From Sphingomonas sp. UBA978 (GTDB lineage: Bacteria > Pseudomonadota > Alphaproteobacteria > Sphingomonadales > Sphingomonadaceae), in NCBI RefSeq assembly GCF_002292295.1, contig NZ_DBBS01000020.1:304806-368805 (forward strand): a stretch of DNA of 64,000 bases. The letters are read 5' to 3'. Positions 26,754 to 34,735 of this stretch are shown one piece after another. Made by a program: the position numbers and the translations under genes. The notes under the pieces are model-generated. The model ran no database searches, was not told where the DNA came from, and saw only the letters and a list, made by a program, of their open reading frames with translations. Every line of letters begins with the position of its first letter. The stretch's first letter is position 1.

Positions 26754-27533
26754 TCAGGCGACGAACTGCTCCATCGTGATGCGATCGTCGAGCGCGTGTT
26801 CGGGGTCGAACAGCAACGTGAGCTCGCGCGCGCGATCGATCCCGATCGCCACTTCGGCGACGTCGCGGAATTCGCGCTGGTCTGCAACGGCCGACACCGG
26901 CCGCTTCGCGCCGTCGAGCACACGCAGCGAGATGCGCGCCTTGTCGGGCAGTATCGCACCCCGCCAGCGGCGCGGGCGGAACGGGCTGATCGGGGTTAGC
27001 GCGAGCATGTTGGAACCCAGCGGCAGGATCGGGCCCTGCGCGGACAGGTTATAGGCGGTGGAGCCTGCCGGGGTCGCGACGAGGATGCCGTCGCAGGCGA
27101 GTTCGGGCATGACGATGCGATCGTTGACCGACACCTCCAGCTTTGCGGTCTGGCGCGTCTCGCGGAGCAGCGACACCTCGTTGATCGCGGGCGCGTGATG
27201 GATGCGCCCGTCCATTCCGGTCACCGTCGCGGCGAGCGGCGTGACCTTGAACGGCTTGGCACGGTCGAGGCGCTCGCCGATGCCGTGGCGGCGCCATTCG
27301 TTCATCATGAAACCGACCGTGCCCAGGTTCATGCCGAACACGGGCACCGTCGGTCGCCGTCGGTCGAGCAGGCCGTGCAGCGTCTGGAGCATGAATCCAT
27401 CGCCGCCCAGCGCGATGATGACGTCCGCGTCGGCGGGGTCGACCCAGTCGGCGGCGTCCGCCAGCTCGGCCGCCGCTGCCTGTGCCGGCGCGGTGGGCGA
27501 GGCGACCAGCGCCCGCCGCTCGTACTGGCTCAT
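26754..27533 (-). CDS. nadK: NAD kinase
   Basis: Phosphorylates NAD to NADP using ATP, the only route to NADP. The family motifs ALGGDGFML (GGDG) and FGMNLGTVGFMMNEW are present, followed by the GSTAYNLSAQGP segment. Length is 259 residues, in the short bacterial range. The start overlaps the moaA stop by 4 bases, so it is translationally coupled behind moaA. It ends near the tRNA-Asn gene. Confidence 0.95.
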   Translation of the reverse strand: MSQYERRALVASPTAPAQAAAAELADAADWVDPADADVIIALGGDGFMLQTLHGLLDRRRPTVPVFGMNLGTVGFMMNEWRRHGIGERLDRAKPFKVTPLAATVTGMDGRIHHAPAINEVSLLRETRQTAKLEVSVNDRIVMPELACDGILVATPAGSTAYNLSAQGPILPLGSNMLALTPISPFRPRRWRGAILPDKARISLRVLDGAKRPVSAVADQREFRDVAEVAIGIDRARELTLLFDPEHALDDRITMEQFVA

Positions 27534-28570
27534 CCGCCGGTGACGCTCATGTGCCGCGACACCGCCGGCGCCGCGCCCGCCTCGATCCGGAAATCGTGGC
27601 GCGCGGGCTTGCGGAGCAGGCCGCGATCGATCGCCGCGTCCAGCCCGACGATGCCGCCGTCGCGCAGCGCACCCTTGAGGTCGACCTGGTCCTCATGGCC
27701 GAGGCACAGGTACAATTTGCCCTCGGTGGTCAGCCGTACGCGGTTGCAGCCGTCGCAAAAATTCGCGGTGAGCGGAGAGATCAGGCCGAGCTTCGTCCCC
27801 GTCCCCTCGACGCGCCAGTAGCGGGCCGGGCCGCCGGTGCGGTGCGCGTCGCGGACCAGTGGGAATCGCGTCTTGAGATGCTCGAACACGCGGGTCAGCG
27901 GGACGAAGCGGTCGGTCCGGTCCTCGTCGATCGCGCCGAGCGGCATCGTCTCGATCAGCGACAGGTCGTGACCCTCGTCGATGCACCATTGTAGCATCGC
28001 CGGGATCTCGTCCTCGTTCAGCCCGGCGAGCGCGACCATGTTGATCTTCACCGCCAGCCCCGCGGTCTTGGCGGCGGCGATACCGCCGAGCACCTGCGCG
28101 ACGTCGCCATGGCGGGTGATGTAGCGGAAGCGATCGGCATCGAGGCTGTCGAGACTGACGTTGATCCGACGGATGCCGGCGTCCGCCATCGCCTGCGCAT
28201 ACACGTCGAGCCGTGTCGCATTGGTCGTCATCGTCAGCTCGTCGAGGCCGGCGCCGACATGCCGCCCCAGTCGCCGCATCAGATCGCCGACGTCACGACG
28301 CACCAGCGGTTCGCCGCCCGACAGCCGAATCTTGGTCACCCCGCGCGCGATGAAGCGTTCGGCGATGATCGCGATCTCGTCGAGGCTCAACAATTTGGCG
28401 CGCGGCAGGAAGGTCATCTGCTCGGCCATGCAATAGCGGCAGCGCAGGTCGCAGCGGTCGGTGACGGATATGCGCAGATAGCGGATGGTGCGACCCTGGG
28501 GGTCTACGAGCGGCGGATCGACCGGGCGGTCGACCAGCGGCTGATCGGATTGGGGAAGGACGCTGGTCAT
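27530..28570 (-). CDS. moaA: GTP 3',8-cyclase (molybdopterin biosynthesis)
   Basis: Radical-SAM enzyme that starts molybdenum cofactor synthesis from GTP. The N-terminal cluster motif is CDLRCRYC (CxxxCxxC), and the second, GTP-binding iron-sulfur site is FCDGCNRVRLT followed by LYLCLG. Length is 346 residues. It is the first gene of a two-gene unit with nadK. No other moa genes are in the window. Divergent from the EAL-domain gene. Confidence 0.96.
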   Translation of the reverse strand: MTSVLPQSDQPLVDRPVDPPLVDPQGRTIRYLRISVTDRCDLRCRYCMAEQMTFLPRAKLLSLDEIAIIAERFIARGVTKIRLSGGEPLVRRDVGDLMRRLGRHVGAGLDELTMTTNATRLDVYAQAMADAGIRRINVSLDSLDADRFRYITRHGDVAQVLGGIAAAKTAGLAVKINMVALAGLNEDEIPAMLQWCIDEGHDLSLIETMPLGAIDEDRTDRFVPLTRVFEHLKTRFPLVRDAHRTGGPARYWRVEGTGTKLGLISPLTANFCDGCNRVRLTTEGKLYLCLGHEDQVDLKGALRDGGIVGLDAAIDRGLLRKPARHDFRIEAGAAPAVSRHMSVTGG

Positions 28571-28678
28571 GTCTAGGAGCTAGGCGGTCAACCGTCCGCC
28601 GACAAGTCCGTTCCATCTGCGGTACGATGGCGACCGTCTCCATTGCCGGTTAACGGTCTGCGGCCTAGGTTCAAGTCG

Positions 28679-30325
28679 ATGAAAGACCAGGCCGACCGCA
28701 GGACGCTGTTCATCGTGTCGGCCCGCGCGGGCGACGCGCTTGCCGCCAGCGCACGCGACGCCGGATGGCGCACGATCATCGATGGTGGTGGCGAGGATGT
28801 CGCCGCGCGCGCGCTGGCGAGCCGGGCCGAGGTGCTGTTGGTCGACGCGCGTCGCGATGGGGTGGACGACGTGCAGGCGCTGGGCGGTCTGGCCGCGGCG
28901 ACGGGATGCGCGCTGATCGCGCTGACCGACGACAGCGCCAAGCTGGACGAGGTGCACGCCGCCGGCGCTACCGATTTCCTGATCGATCGCGGCGATGCCG
29001 ACGAGCTGCGCCAGACGATCCGCTTCGCCGCGCGCCCGTCGCTGCGCGACCAGAACGAGCGGCGCGGCCCCAGCTTCGGCGACAGCGTCGATCCGGCGGA
29101 CATGGGCGAATGGATCGATGCGCGGCTGCGGGCCGGCGAGCATGTCGGCGTCTCGATCATCGCGCTGTCGCGGCTCGATATCCTCAATGCCGCGCGCGGT
29201 CGCGCGGCGGGCGATGCGCTGATTGCGGAGGCGCGCGTGCAGGTGGAGGCGGTGGTGCGGGCGCTGCTCGGCCCCGCGGCGATCATCAACGCGCCCGGTG
29301 GCGGCGACATGATCGTCGCCTCCGCCGCATCGCCGGCCGTGCTCGCCCGCCTCGCCGCCGCGCTGGATGCCGCGCTGGCGCGTCCGCTGGCGATCGGCGG
29401 ACGGCTGGCGGTGCTCGGCAGCCGCTGGGGCATGGCGGAAAGCGGCACGGCGGACGATGCCGCCAGCCTGTTGCGCCGCGCCGGCGAGGCTCTGGTCGCG
29501 GCCAAGGCGAGCGATGGCGCGACGGTACGCGTCGCCGGTCCCGAAGGCGCCGCCCCGCTCGATTCGCTGGCGATCGACCTGCACCTCGCGATCGAGCGCG
29601 GCGAGATCGACGTGCTGTTCCAGCCGCAGGCGCCGATCGACGGCCGCCATGTGACGGGGGTGGAGGCGCTGGCGCGCTGGCGGCACGGCCGGCTCGGCCC
29701 GCTCGGTGCCGATGCCCTGTTCGCCGCGGCGGACCGCGCCGATCTGGGCATCGCTCTGTCCGATCATATCCAGGAACTGGTGCTGGCGCGGGTCGCGCGC
29801 TGGCCGCGACCGCTGGCGGGGCTGCGCATCTCGCTCAACCTCACCGCCAGCGACCTCGGCCGACCCGGTTTCGCGGCGCTGTTCCTGGATCGCGTCGCGG
29901 CGAGCGGCGTGCCGTTCGACCGGCTGACGGTGGAGATCACCGAAACCGGGGCGATCCGCAATCTGGAGGCCGCCGCCGCGGTGCTCGCCGCGCTGCGTCA
30001 GGCGGGTGTCCGCGTGGCGCTCGACGATTTCGGCACCGGCTATTCCAGCCTTGCCTATCTGACCGCCCTGCCGCTCGACTATCTCAAGCTCGACAAGGCG
30101 CTTGCCTGCGGGATCGAGGCGACGCCGCGGCATCGCGGCGTGATCCGCGCGGTGATGACGCTGGCGCGCTCGCTCGGGCTGGAGGTGATCGCCGAGGGGA
30201 TCGAGACGGAGGCGCAACGCGCACTGCTGGCGGCGGAGGGATGCGCCTTCTATCAGGGGTTCCTGCTGGCCGAACCGCTGGACGAGGCGGCGTTGACTGC
30301 GTTGATGGAGACGGAACGATGCTGA
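28679..30325 (+). CDS. EAL-domain protein with degenerate GGDEF (likely c-di-GMP phosphodiesterase)
   Basis: A 548-residue soluble protein. The N-terminal 110 residues look like a response-regulator fold (LLVDARRDG, then LIALTDD and ATDFLIDRGD). A GGDEF-like domain follows whose signature is GGGDM, so it should not make c-di-GMP. The EAL domain looks active: VEALARW near residue 329, ITETGAI, DDFGTGYSS near residue 448, then KLDK and EVIAEGIET. It is therefore predicted to hydrolyse c-di-GMP. The ATG at 28679 is preferred over an upstream TTG. Two PilZ proteins elsewhere in this window are possible c-di-GMP readers. Confidence 0.88.
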   Translation: MKDQADRRTLFIVSARAGDALAASARDAGWRTIIDGGGEDVAARALASRAEVLLVDARRDGVDDVQALGGLAAATGCALIALTDDSAKLDEVHAAGATDFLIDRGDADELRQTIRFAARPSLRDQNERRGPSFGDSVDPADMGEWIDARLRAGEHVGVSIIALSRLDILNAARGRAAGDALIAEARVQVEAVVRALLGPAAIINAPGGGDMIVASAASPAVLARLAAALDAALARPLAIGGRLAVLGSRWGMAESGTADDAASLLRRAGEALVAAKASDGATVRVAGPEGAAPLDSLAIDLHLAIERGEIDVLFQPQAPIDGRHVTGVEALARWRHGRLGPLGADALFAAADRADLGIALSDHIQELVLARVARWPRPLAGLRISLNLTASDLGRPGFAALFLDRVAASGVPFDRLTVEITETGAIRNLEAAAAVLAALRQAGVRVALDDFGTGYSSLAYLTALPLDYLKLDKALACGIEATPRHRGVIRAVMTLARSLGLEVIAEGIETEAQRALLAAEGCAFYQGFLLAEPLDEAALTALMETERC

Positions 30326-30729
30326 TCCTGCCGCTGTTGCTGACGATCGTCGCGCCCGCGGCCGAGGTGCCGGAGGCGGCGATCCGCGCGGCGATGGAGG
30401 ACAGCGCGGCCGGCTGGAGCACGGGCGACATGGCGCGTTTCCTCGCCATCTATGCCGACGAGGCCGTCTTCGTCACCAAGGACGGCCTCGTCCGCGGCAA
30501 GGCGGCGATCGCCGCGCGCTACGACCGGAACTATGGCGCGGACGCGGCAAAGCGCGGGCGGCTGTCGTTCCGGATGCTCGGCTTCCGGCGTATCGATGCG
30601 ACGCACCAGATGGTCTGGGCGCGCTGGACGCTGGATTACGACGGCGGCAAGCAGTTCGGCGGCATGACTTCGCTGCTGTTCGCGCGGCAGGCCGGCGGCT
30701 GGAAGATCGTCTCCGACCACAGCAGCTGA
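30319..30729 (+). CDS. SnoaL/DUF4440-like protein with N-terminal signal segment
   Basis: A 136-residue protein of the NTF2-like fold, seen from the pattern AGWSTGDMARFLAIYADEAVFV, GLVRGKAAI and the final GWKIVSDHSS. The start MLILPLLLTIVAPAAE is a short signal peptide, so it may be periplasmic. It overlaps the EAL gene by 7 bases and is likely co-translated. Members of this fold include steroid isomerase-like enzymes and pure binding domains, so no activity is assigned. Confidence 0.82.
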   Translation: MLILPLLLTIVAPAAEVPEAAIRAAMEDSAAGWSTGDMARFLAIYADEAVFVTKDGLVRGKAAIAARYDRNYGADAAKRGRLSFRMLGFRRIDATHQMVWARWTLDYDGGKQFGGMTSLLFARQAGGWKIVSDHSS

Positions 30730-30748
30730 ACCGGCCTGCGCGCGCGGC

Positions 30749-33700
30749 TCACCCAGCCGCCTTCGCCAGCCCCTTCGACAATTGCAGCGCCCCGTGCAGC
30801 CGCGACTTGGCGTCGGGCCAGGCGCGTTGCAGCACCAGCTTGCTGTCGGGGCGCAGCTTGGCGACGCCGTTCAGCCGGTCGACATAGGCGAGCAGGCCCG
30901 CCACGTTCGGCGGCGTATCGTCGTGGAAGGCGACCAGCACGCCGCGCGGGCCGACGTCCATCTTGGCGATGCAGGCCTTTCGCGCGTTCAACTTTATCAT
31001 GATGACGCTGATGAGGTTTTCGGTCGCATCGGGCAGCGGGCCGAAGCGGTCGATCATCTCGGCGGCGAACGCCTCGATCTCGCGATGCTCGTCCAGTTCG
31101 TTGAGGCGACGATAGAGGCCCATGCGCAGGTCGAGGTCCGGCACGTAATCGTCGGGGATCAGGATCGGCGCATCGACGGTGATCTGCGGGCTGAAGTCGC
31201 GCGGGCGGGTGGCGAGGCCGCCGGCCTTGGCGTCCATGATCGCCTCTTCCAGCATCGCTTGATAGAGCTCGTAGCCGACCTCTTTGATATGCCCCGATTG
31301 TTCGTCGCCGAGCAGGTTGCCGGCGCCGCGGATGTCGAGGTCGTGGCTGGCGAGCTGGAAGCCGGCGCCGAGCGAATCGAGGTCGGACAAGACCTTGAGC
31401 CGCTTCTCCGCCGTTTCGGTCATCTGCCGTTCCGGCGGGGTGACGAGATAGGCATAGGCGCGGGTCTTCGACCGGCCGACGCGGCCGCGCAGCTGGTACA
31501 ATTGCGCAAGGCCGAAGCGGTCGGCACGGTTGACGATGATCGTGTTGGCGGACGCGATGTCGATGCCGCTCTCGATGATCGTGGTGGAGACGAGCACTTC
31601 GAACTTCTTGTCGTAGAAGGCGCTCATCCGCTCCTCGACCTCGGTCGGGCTCATCTGGCCGTGCGCGACGACGTAGCGGATCTCGGGCACCTCGTTGCGG
31701 AGGTATTCCTCGAGATCGGGCAGATCGGCGACGCGGGGGGTGACGATGAAGCTTTGCCCGCCGCGATAATGTTCGCGCAGCAGCGCCTCGCGCAGCACGA
31801 CCGGGTCCCAGGGGATGACATAGGTGCGCACCGCGAGGCGATCGACGGGCGGGGTCTGGATCACCGACAGCTCGCGGATGCCGCTCATCGCCATCTGCAA
31901 GGTGCGCGGGATCGGCGTCGCGGTCAGCGTCAGCATGTGCACGTCCGCCCGCAGCGCCTTCAGCCGTTCCTTGTGGGTGACGCCGAATCGCTGTTCCTCG
32001 TCGACGATGACGAGCCCCAGCCGCTTGAAGTCGATGTTCTTCGCCAGCAGCGCATGGGTGCCGATCACGACGTCGACGGTGCCGCCGGCCAGCCCTTCCT
32101 TGGTCGCCTTCGCCTCGCCCGCCGGGACGAGCCGCGACAGGCGCCCCATGTTCATCGGGAAGCCTTCGAACCGCGTCGTGAAATTGTTGTAATGCTGGCG
32201 CGCCAGCAACGTCGTCGGGCAGACGACGGCGACCTGCTTGCCCGCCATCGCAGCGACGAAGGCGGCGCGAAGCGCGATCTCGGTCTTGCCGAAGCCGACG
32301 TCGCCGACGATCAGCCGGTCCATCGGCTTGCCCGCCGACAGGTCGCCGAGCACGTCGTCGATCGCGCGGTCCTGATCGTCCGTCTCGGCATAGGGGAAGC
32401 GATCGACGAAGCTGGGATAGCCGCTGGCGTCGGGTTCCAGCACGTCGCCGGGGTGGAGCGCGCGCTCGGCGGCGGTCTTGATGAGCTCGCCCGCGATCTC
32501 GCGGATGCGCTCCTTCATCCGCGACTTGCGGCGCTGCCATGCCTCGCCGCCCAGACGGTCGAGCGACGCGCCTTCCTCGTTCGAGCCGTAGCGCGATAGG
32601 ACCTCGAGATTCTCGACCGGCACGAACAATTTGTCGCCGCCGGCATATTCGACCGCGACGCAATCGTGCGGACTCTTGCCGACCGGGATCGAGGTCAGGC
32701 CGAGATATTTGCCGATGCCATGGTCGGAATGGACGACGAGGTCGCCCGGGGTCAGCGCCGCGAGTTCGGCGAGGAAGGCGTCGGCGGATTTCTTGCGCTT
32801 GGCGCGGCGCACCAGCCGGTCGCCGAGCATGTCCTGTTCGGTCAGCACCGCGACGTCGGGCGCGGTGAAGCCGTGGTCGAGCGGCAGCACGACCAGCGCG
32901 ACGCCGGCGCTCTTCGCCGTATCGGCGACGCCGAGCGCCTCCTGCCAGCTGTCCGCCGCCTTGCCGCCGTGGAGGCCGTGGTCCTTGAGCAGATTGCCGA
33001 GCCGTTCGCGCGCGCCGACCGAATAGCTGGCGAGGACCGGCTTCTTGCCCGCCTTGCGCAGCGCCTTGAGGTGGTCGACCACCGCTTCGTAGACGTTGGC
33101 GCTCGCCGAGCGTTCCGGACCGAAGTCGCGCGGGCCGTCGACCCCGAAATCGAGGACGGTGGCGCTTTCGGGCTCGTGGAACGGCGTCGTCAGATGCGCA
33201 TGACCCGCGTCGAGGCCGGCGGCCCATTCCTTCGCGTCAAGGTACAGGGATTTCGCCGCGAGCGGGCGATAGCTGCCGGGCTGCGCAGCCTCGGCGCGCT
33301 GGCGGTTCTCGTAATAGTCCGCGATCGATTCCATCCGCGCATCGGCGGCGCCGGTCACGCCGAAGTCGCGGACGATGACGTCGTCGGCGGAAAGATGGTC
33401 GAACAGGGTGGCGAGCTTGTCCTCGAACAGCGGCAGCCAATGTTCCATGCCGGCCAGCCGTCGCCCGTCGCTGATCGCCTGATAGAGCGGGTCGCCGGTC
33501 GCGGTCGCGCCGAACTTGTCGCGGTAGCGGCTGCGGAAGCGCTTGATCGATTCCTCGTCGAGCAGGGCCTCGGAGGCGGGGAGCAGGGTGAAGCCCTCGA
33601 CCCGCCCGGTGGTGCGCTGGTCCTCGGGGCTGAAGGTGCGGACCGTCTCGATCTCGTCGCCGAAGAAGTCGAGGCGCAGCGCCTGTTCCTCGCCGCTCGG

Positions 33701-34231
33701 ATACAGGTCGACGATGCCGCCGCGGACGGCATATTCGCCCTGGTCGTGGACGGTTTCGGTGCGGACATAGCCGTTCGCCTGCAACAGCCGGGCGAGGTCG
33801 TCGCGGTCGATGCGCGCGCCCGGCTCCAGCGTCGCGACGAGCTGGCGGATGCGGAACGGGGTCAGCACGCGCTGGGTTGCCGCATTCGCCGTCGTCAGGA
33901 ACAGCTGCGGGCCCCTGGCCTTTTGTTGCAGGCGATAAAGCGCGGCGATGCGCTCAGCCATGATCCGCAGCGTCGGGCTGGCGCGATCATAGGGCAGGCA
34001 GTCCCAGGCCGGGAAGCTGACGATTTCCAGCTCGGGCGCGAAGAAGGCGGCGGTGGCGGCGATCGCCCGCATCGCGGCGTCGTCGGGCGCGATGAAGACG
34101 GCGCGACCGCCCTTGCCGGAATGCGCGGCGGCGCGCGCGAGATCGGCGAGCAGCGCGGGTTGGAACCCGGCGGGGGCGCCCGACAGGGTGAGCGGGGCCT
34201 TGGCGCCGAGGATGGTCTTCAGGTCGGGCAT
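30749..34231 (-). CDS. mfd: Transcription-repair coupling factor Mfd
   Basis: DNA translocase that removes stalled RNA polymerase and recruits UvrA. A UvrB-like N-terminal module is followed by the RNA-polymerase-interaction region (DLVVHSDHGIGKYLGL...), the helicase with GDVGFGKTEIAL and DEEQRFG, and the C-terminal TRCF domain. From ATG 34231 the length is 1160 residues, like other Mfd proteins. The open frame reaches 34291, but those residues (MDSRLRGND...) are translation of a REP-like repeat. ATG 34249 is a second possibility. It is convergent with the SnoaL-like gene, with only 19 bases between stops. Confidence 0.96.
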   Translation of the reverse strand: MPDLKTILGAKAPLTLSGAPAGFQPALLADLARAAAHSGKGGRAVFIAPDDAAMRAIAATAAFFAPELEIVSFPAWDCLPYDRASPTLRIMAERIAALYRLQQKARGPQLFLTTANAATQRVLTPFRIRQLVATLEPGARIDRDDLARLLQANGYVRTETVHDQGEYAVRGGIVDLYPSGEEQALRLDFFGDEIETVRTFSPEDQRTTGRVEGFTLLPASEALLDEESIKRFRSRYRDKFGATATGDPLYQAISDGRRLAGMEHWLPLFEDKLATLFDHLSADDVIVRDFGVTGAADARMESIADYYENRQRAEAAQPGSYRPLAAKSLYLDAKEWAAGLDAGHAHLTTPFHEPESATVLDFGVDGPRDFGPERSASANVYEAVVDHLKALRKAGKKPVLASYSVGARERLGNLLKDHGLHGGKAADSWQEALGVADTAKSAGVALVVLPLDHGFTAPDVAVLTEQDMLGDRLVRRAKRKKSADAFLAELAALTPGDLVVHSDHGIGKYLGLTSIPVGKSPHDCVAVEYAGGDKLFVPVENLEVLSRYGSNEEGASLDRLGGEAWQRRKSRMKERIREIAGELIKTAAERALHPGDVLEPDASGYPSFVDRFPYAETDDQDRAIDDVLGDLSAGKPMDRLIVGDVGFGKTEIALRAAFVAAMAGKQVAVVCPTTLLARQHYNNFTTRFEGFPMNMGRLSRLVPAGEAKATKEGLAGGTVDVVIGTHALLAKNIDFKRLGLVIVDEEQRFGVTHKERLKALRADVHMLTLTATPIPRTLQMAMSGIRELSVIQTPPVDRLAVRTYVIPWDPVVLREALLREHYRGGQSFIVTPRVADLPDLEEYLRNEVPEIRYVVAHGQMSPTEVEERMSAFYDKKFEVLVSTTIIESGIDIASANTIIVNRADRFGLAQLYQLRGRVGRSKTRAYAYLVTPPERQMTETAEKRLKVLSDLDSLGAGFQLASHDLDIRGAGNLLGDEQSGHIKEVGYELYQAMLEEAIMDAKAGGLATRPRDFSPQITVDAPILIPDDYVPDLDLRMGLYRRLNELDEHREIEAFAAEMIDRFGPLPDATENLISVIMIKLNARKACIAKMDVGPRGVLVAFHDDTPPNVAGLLAYVDRLNGVAKLRPDSKLVLQRAWPDAKSRLHGALQLSKGLAKAAG

Positions 34232-34261
34232 TTTATCGTTTTCCAACATGCTCACCATCCC

Positions 34262-34361
34262 GTCGTCATTCCCGCGAAGGCGGGAATCCATACGGGCTGG
34301 CCTGTCGCCTCAATCGCTGCCGTCACGCTTATGGATTCCCGCCTGCGCGGGGATGACGGGA
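34262..34361. repeat. Second inverted pair of REP-like palindromes
   Basis: The left copy reads GTCATTCCCGCGAAGGCGGG then AATCCATA; the right copy, reversed, reads GTCATCCCCGCGCAGGCGGG then AATCCATA. They face each other across about 40 bases, the same arrangement and near-identical sequence as at 5158-5251. The pair lies between the sdhE stop and the mfd start and overlaps the spurious N-terminal extension of the mfd frame. Confidence 0.85.
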
Positions 34362-34395
34362 ACGGGGCGGGGGCGGATTGTGCCGTGTTACCCGT

Positions 34396-34662
34396 TCAGC
34401 GCGGCACCGGCACGTAGCTCAGCGAGCGCATCGCTTCCATCATCGGTCCGTCCCATTCGGGCGGGCAGGGCAGCGATCCGATCGCCCAGCCCATGATGTC
34501 GACGTCCTGCTCCTCCAGCAGCGCCTCGAACCAGTCGAGCTGGTCCGGGGTCCAGCCGGCGCCATGCGCGTCGAAGAAGCCGCCGATCATCAGATCGGCC
34601 TCCTTGGTGCCGCGATGCCAGCTGCGGAACTTCAGGCGTTTGAGGCGGATGGCGTGATCCAT
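34396..34662 (-). CDS. sdhE: FAD assembly factor SdhE
   Basis: Small protein that helps attach FAD covalently to SdhA of succinate dehydrogenase. The key motif RGTKEADLMIGGF (RGxxE) is present in an 88-residue protein of the usual size, followed by the aromatic/acidic helix LDWFEALLEEQD. In many sphingomonads sdhE, mfd and recG are neighbours, as here. It is divergent from recG, with about 70 bases between starts. Confidence 0.95.
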   Translation of the reverse strand: MDHAIRLKRLKFRSWHRGTKEADLMIGGFFDAHGAGWTPDQLDWFEALLEEQDVDIMGWAIGSLPCPPEWDGPMMEAMRSLSYVPVPR

Positions 34663-34735
34663 GCGGGCGTCCCATGCAAAGCGCCCGGTAACCGCTGGCG
34701 GCGGTTACCGGGTCGGGTATAGCGGTCATGTAGTC

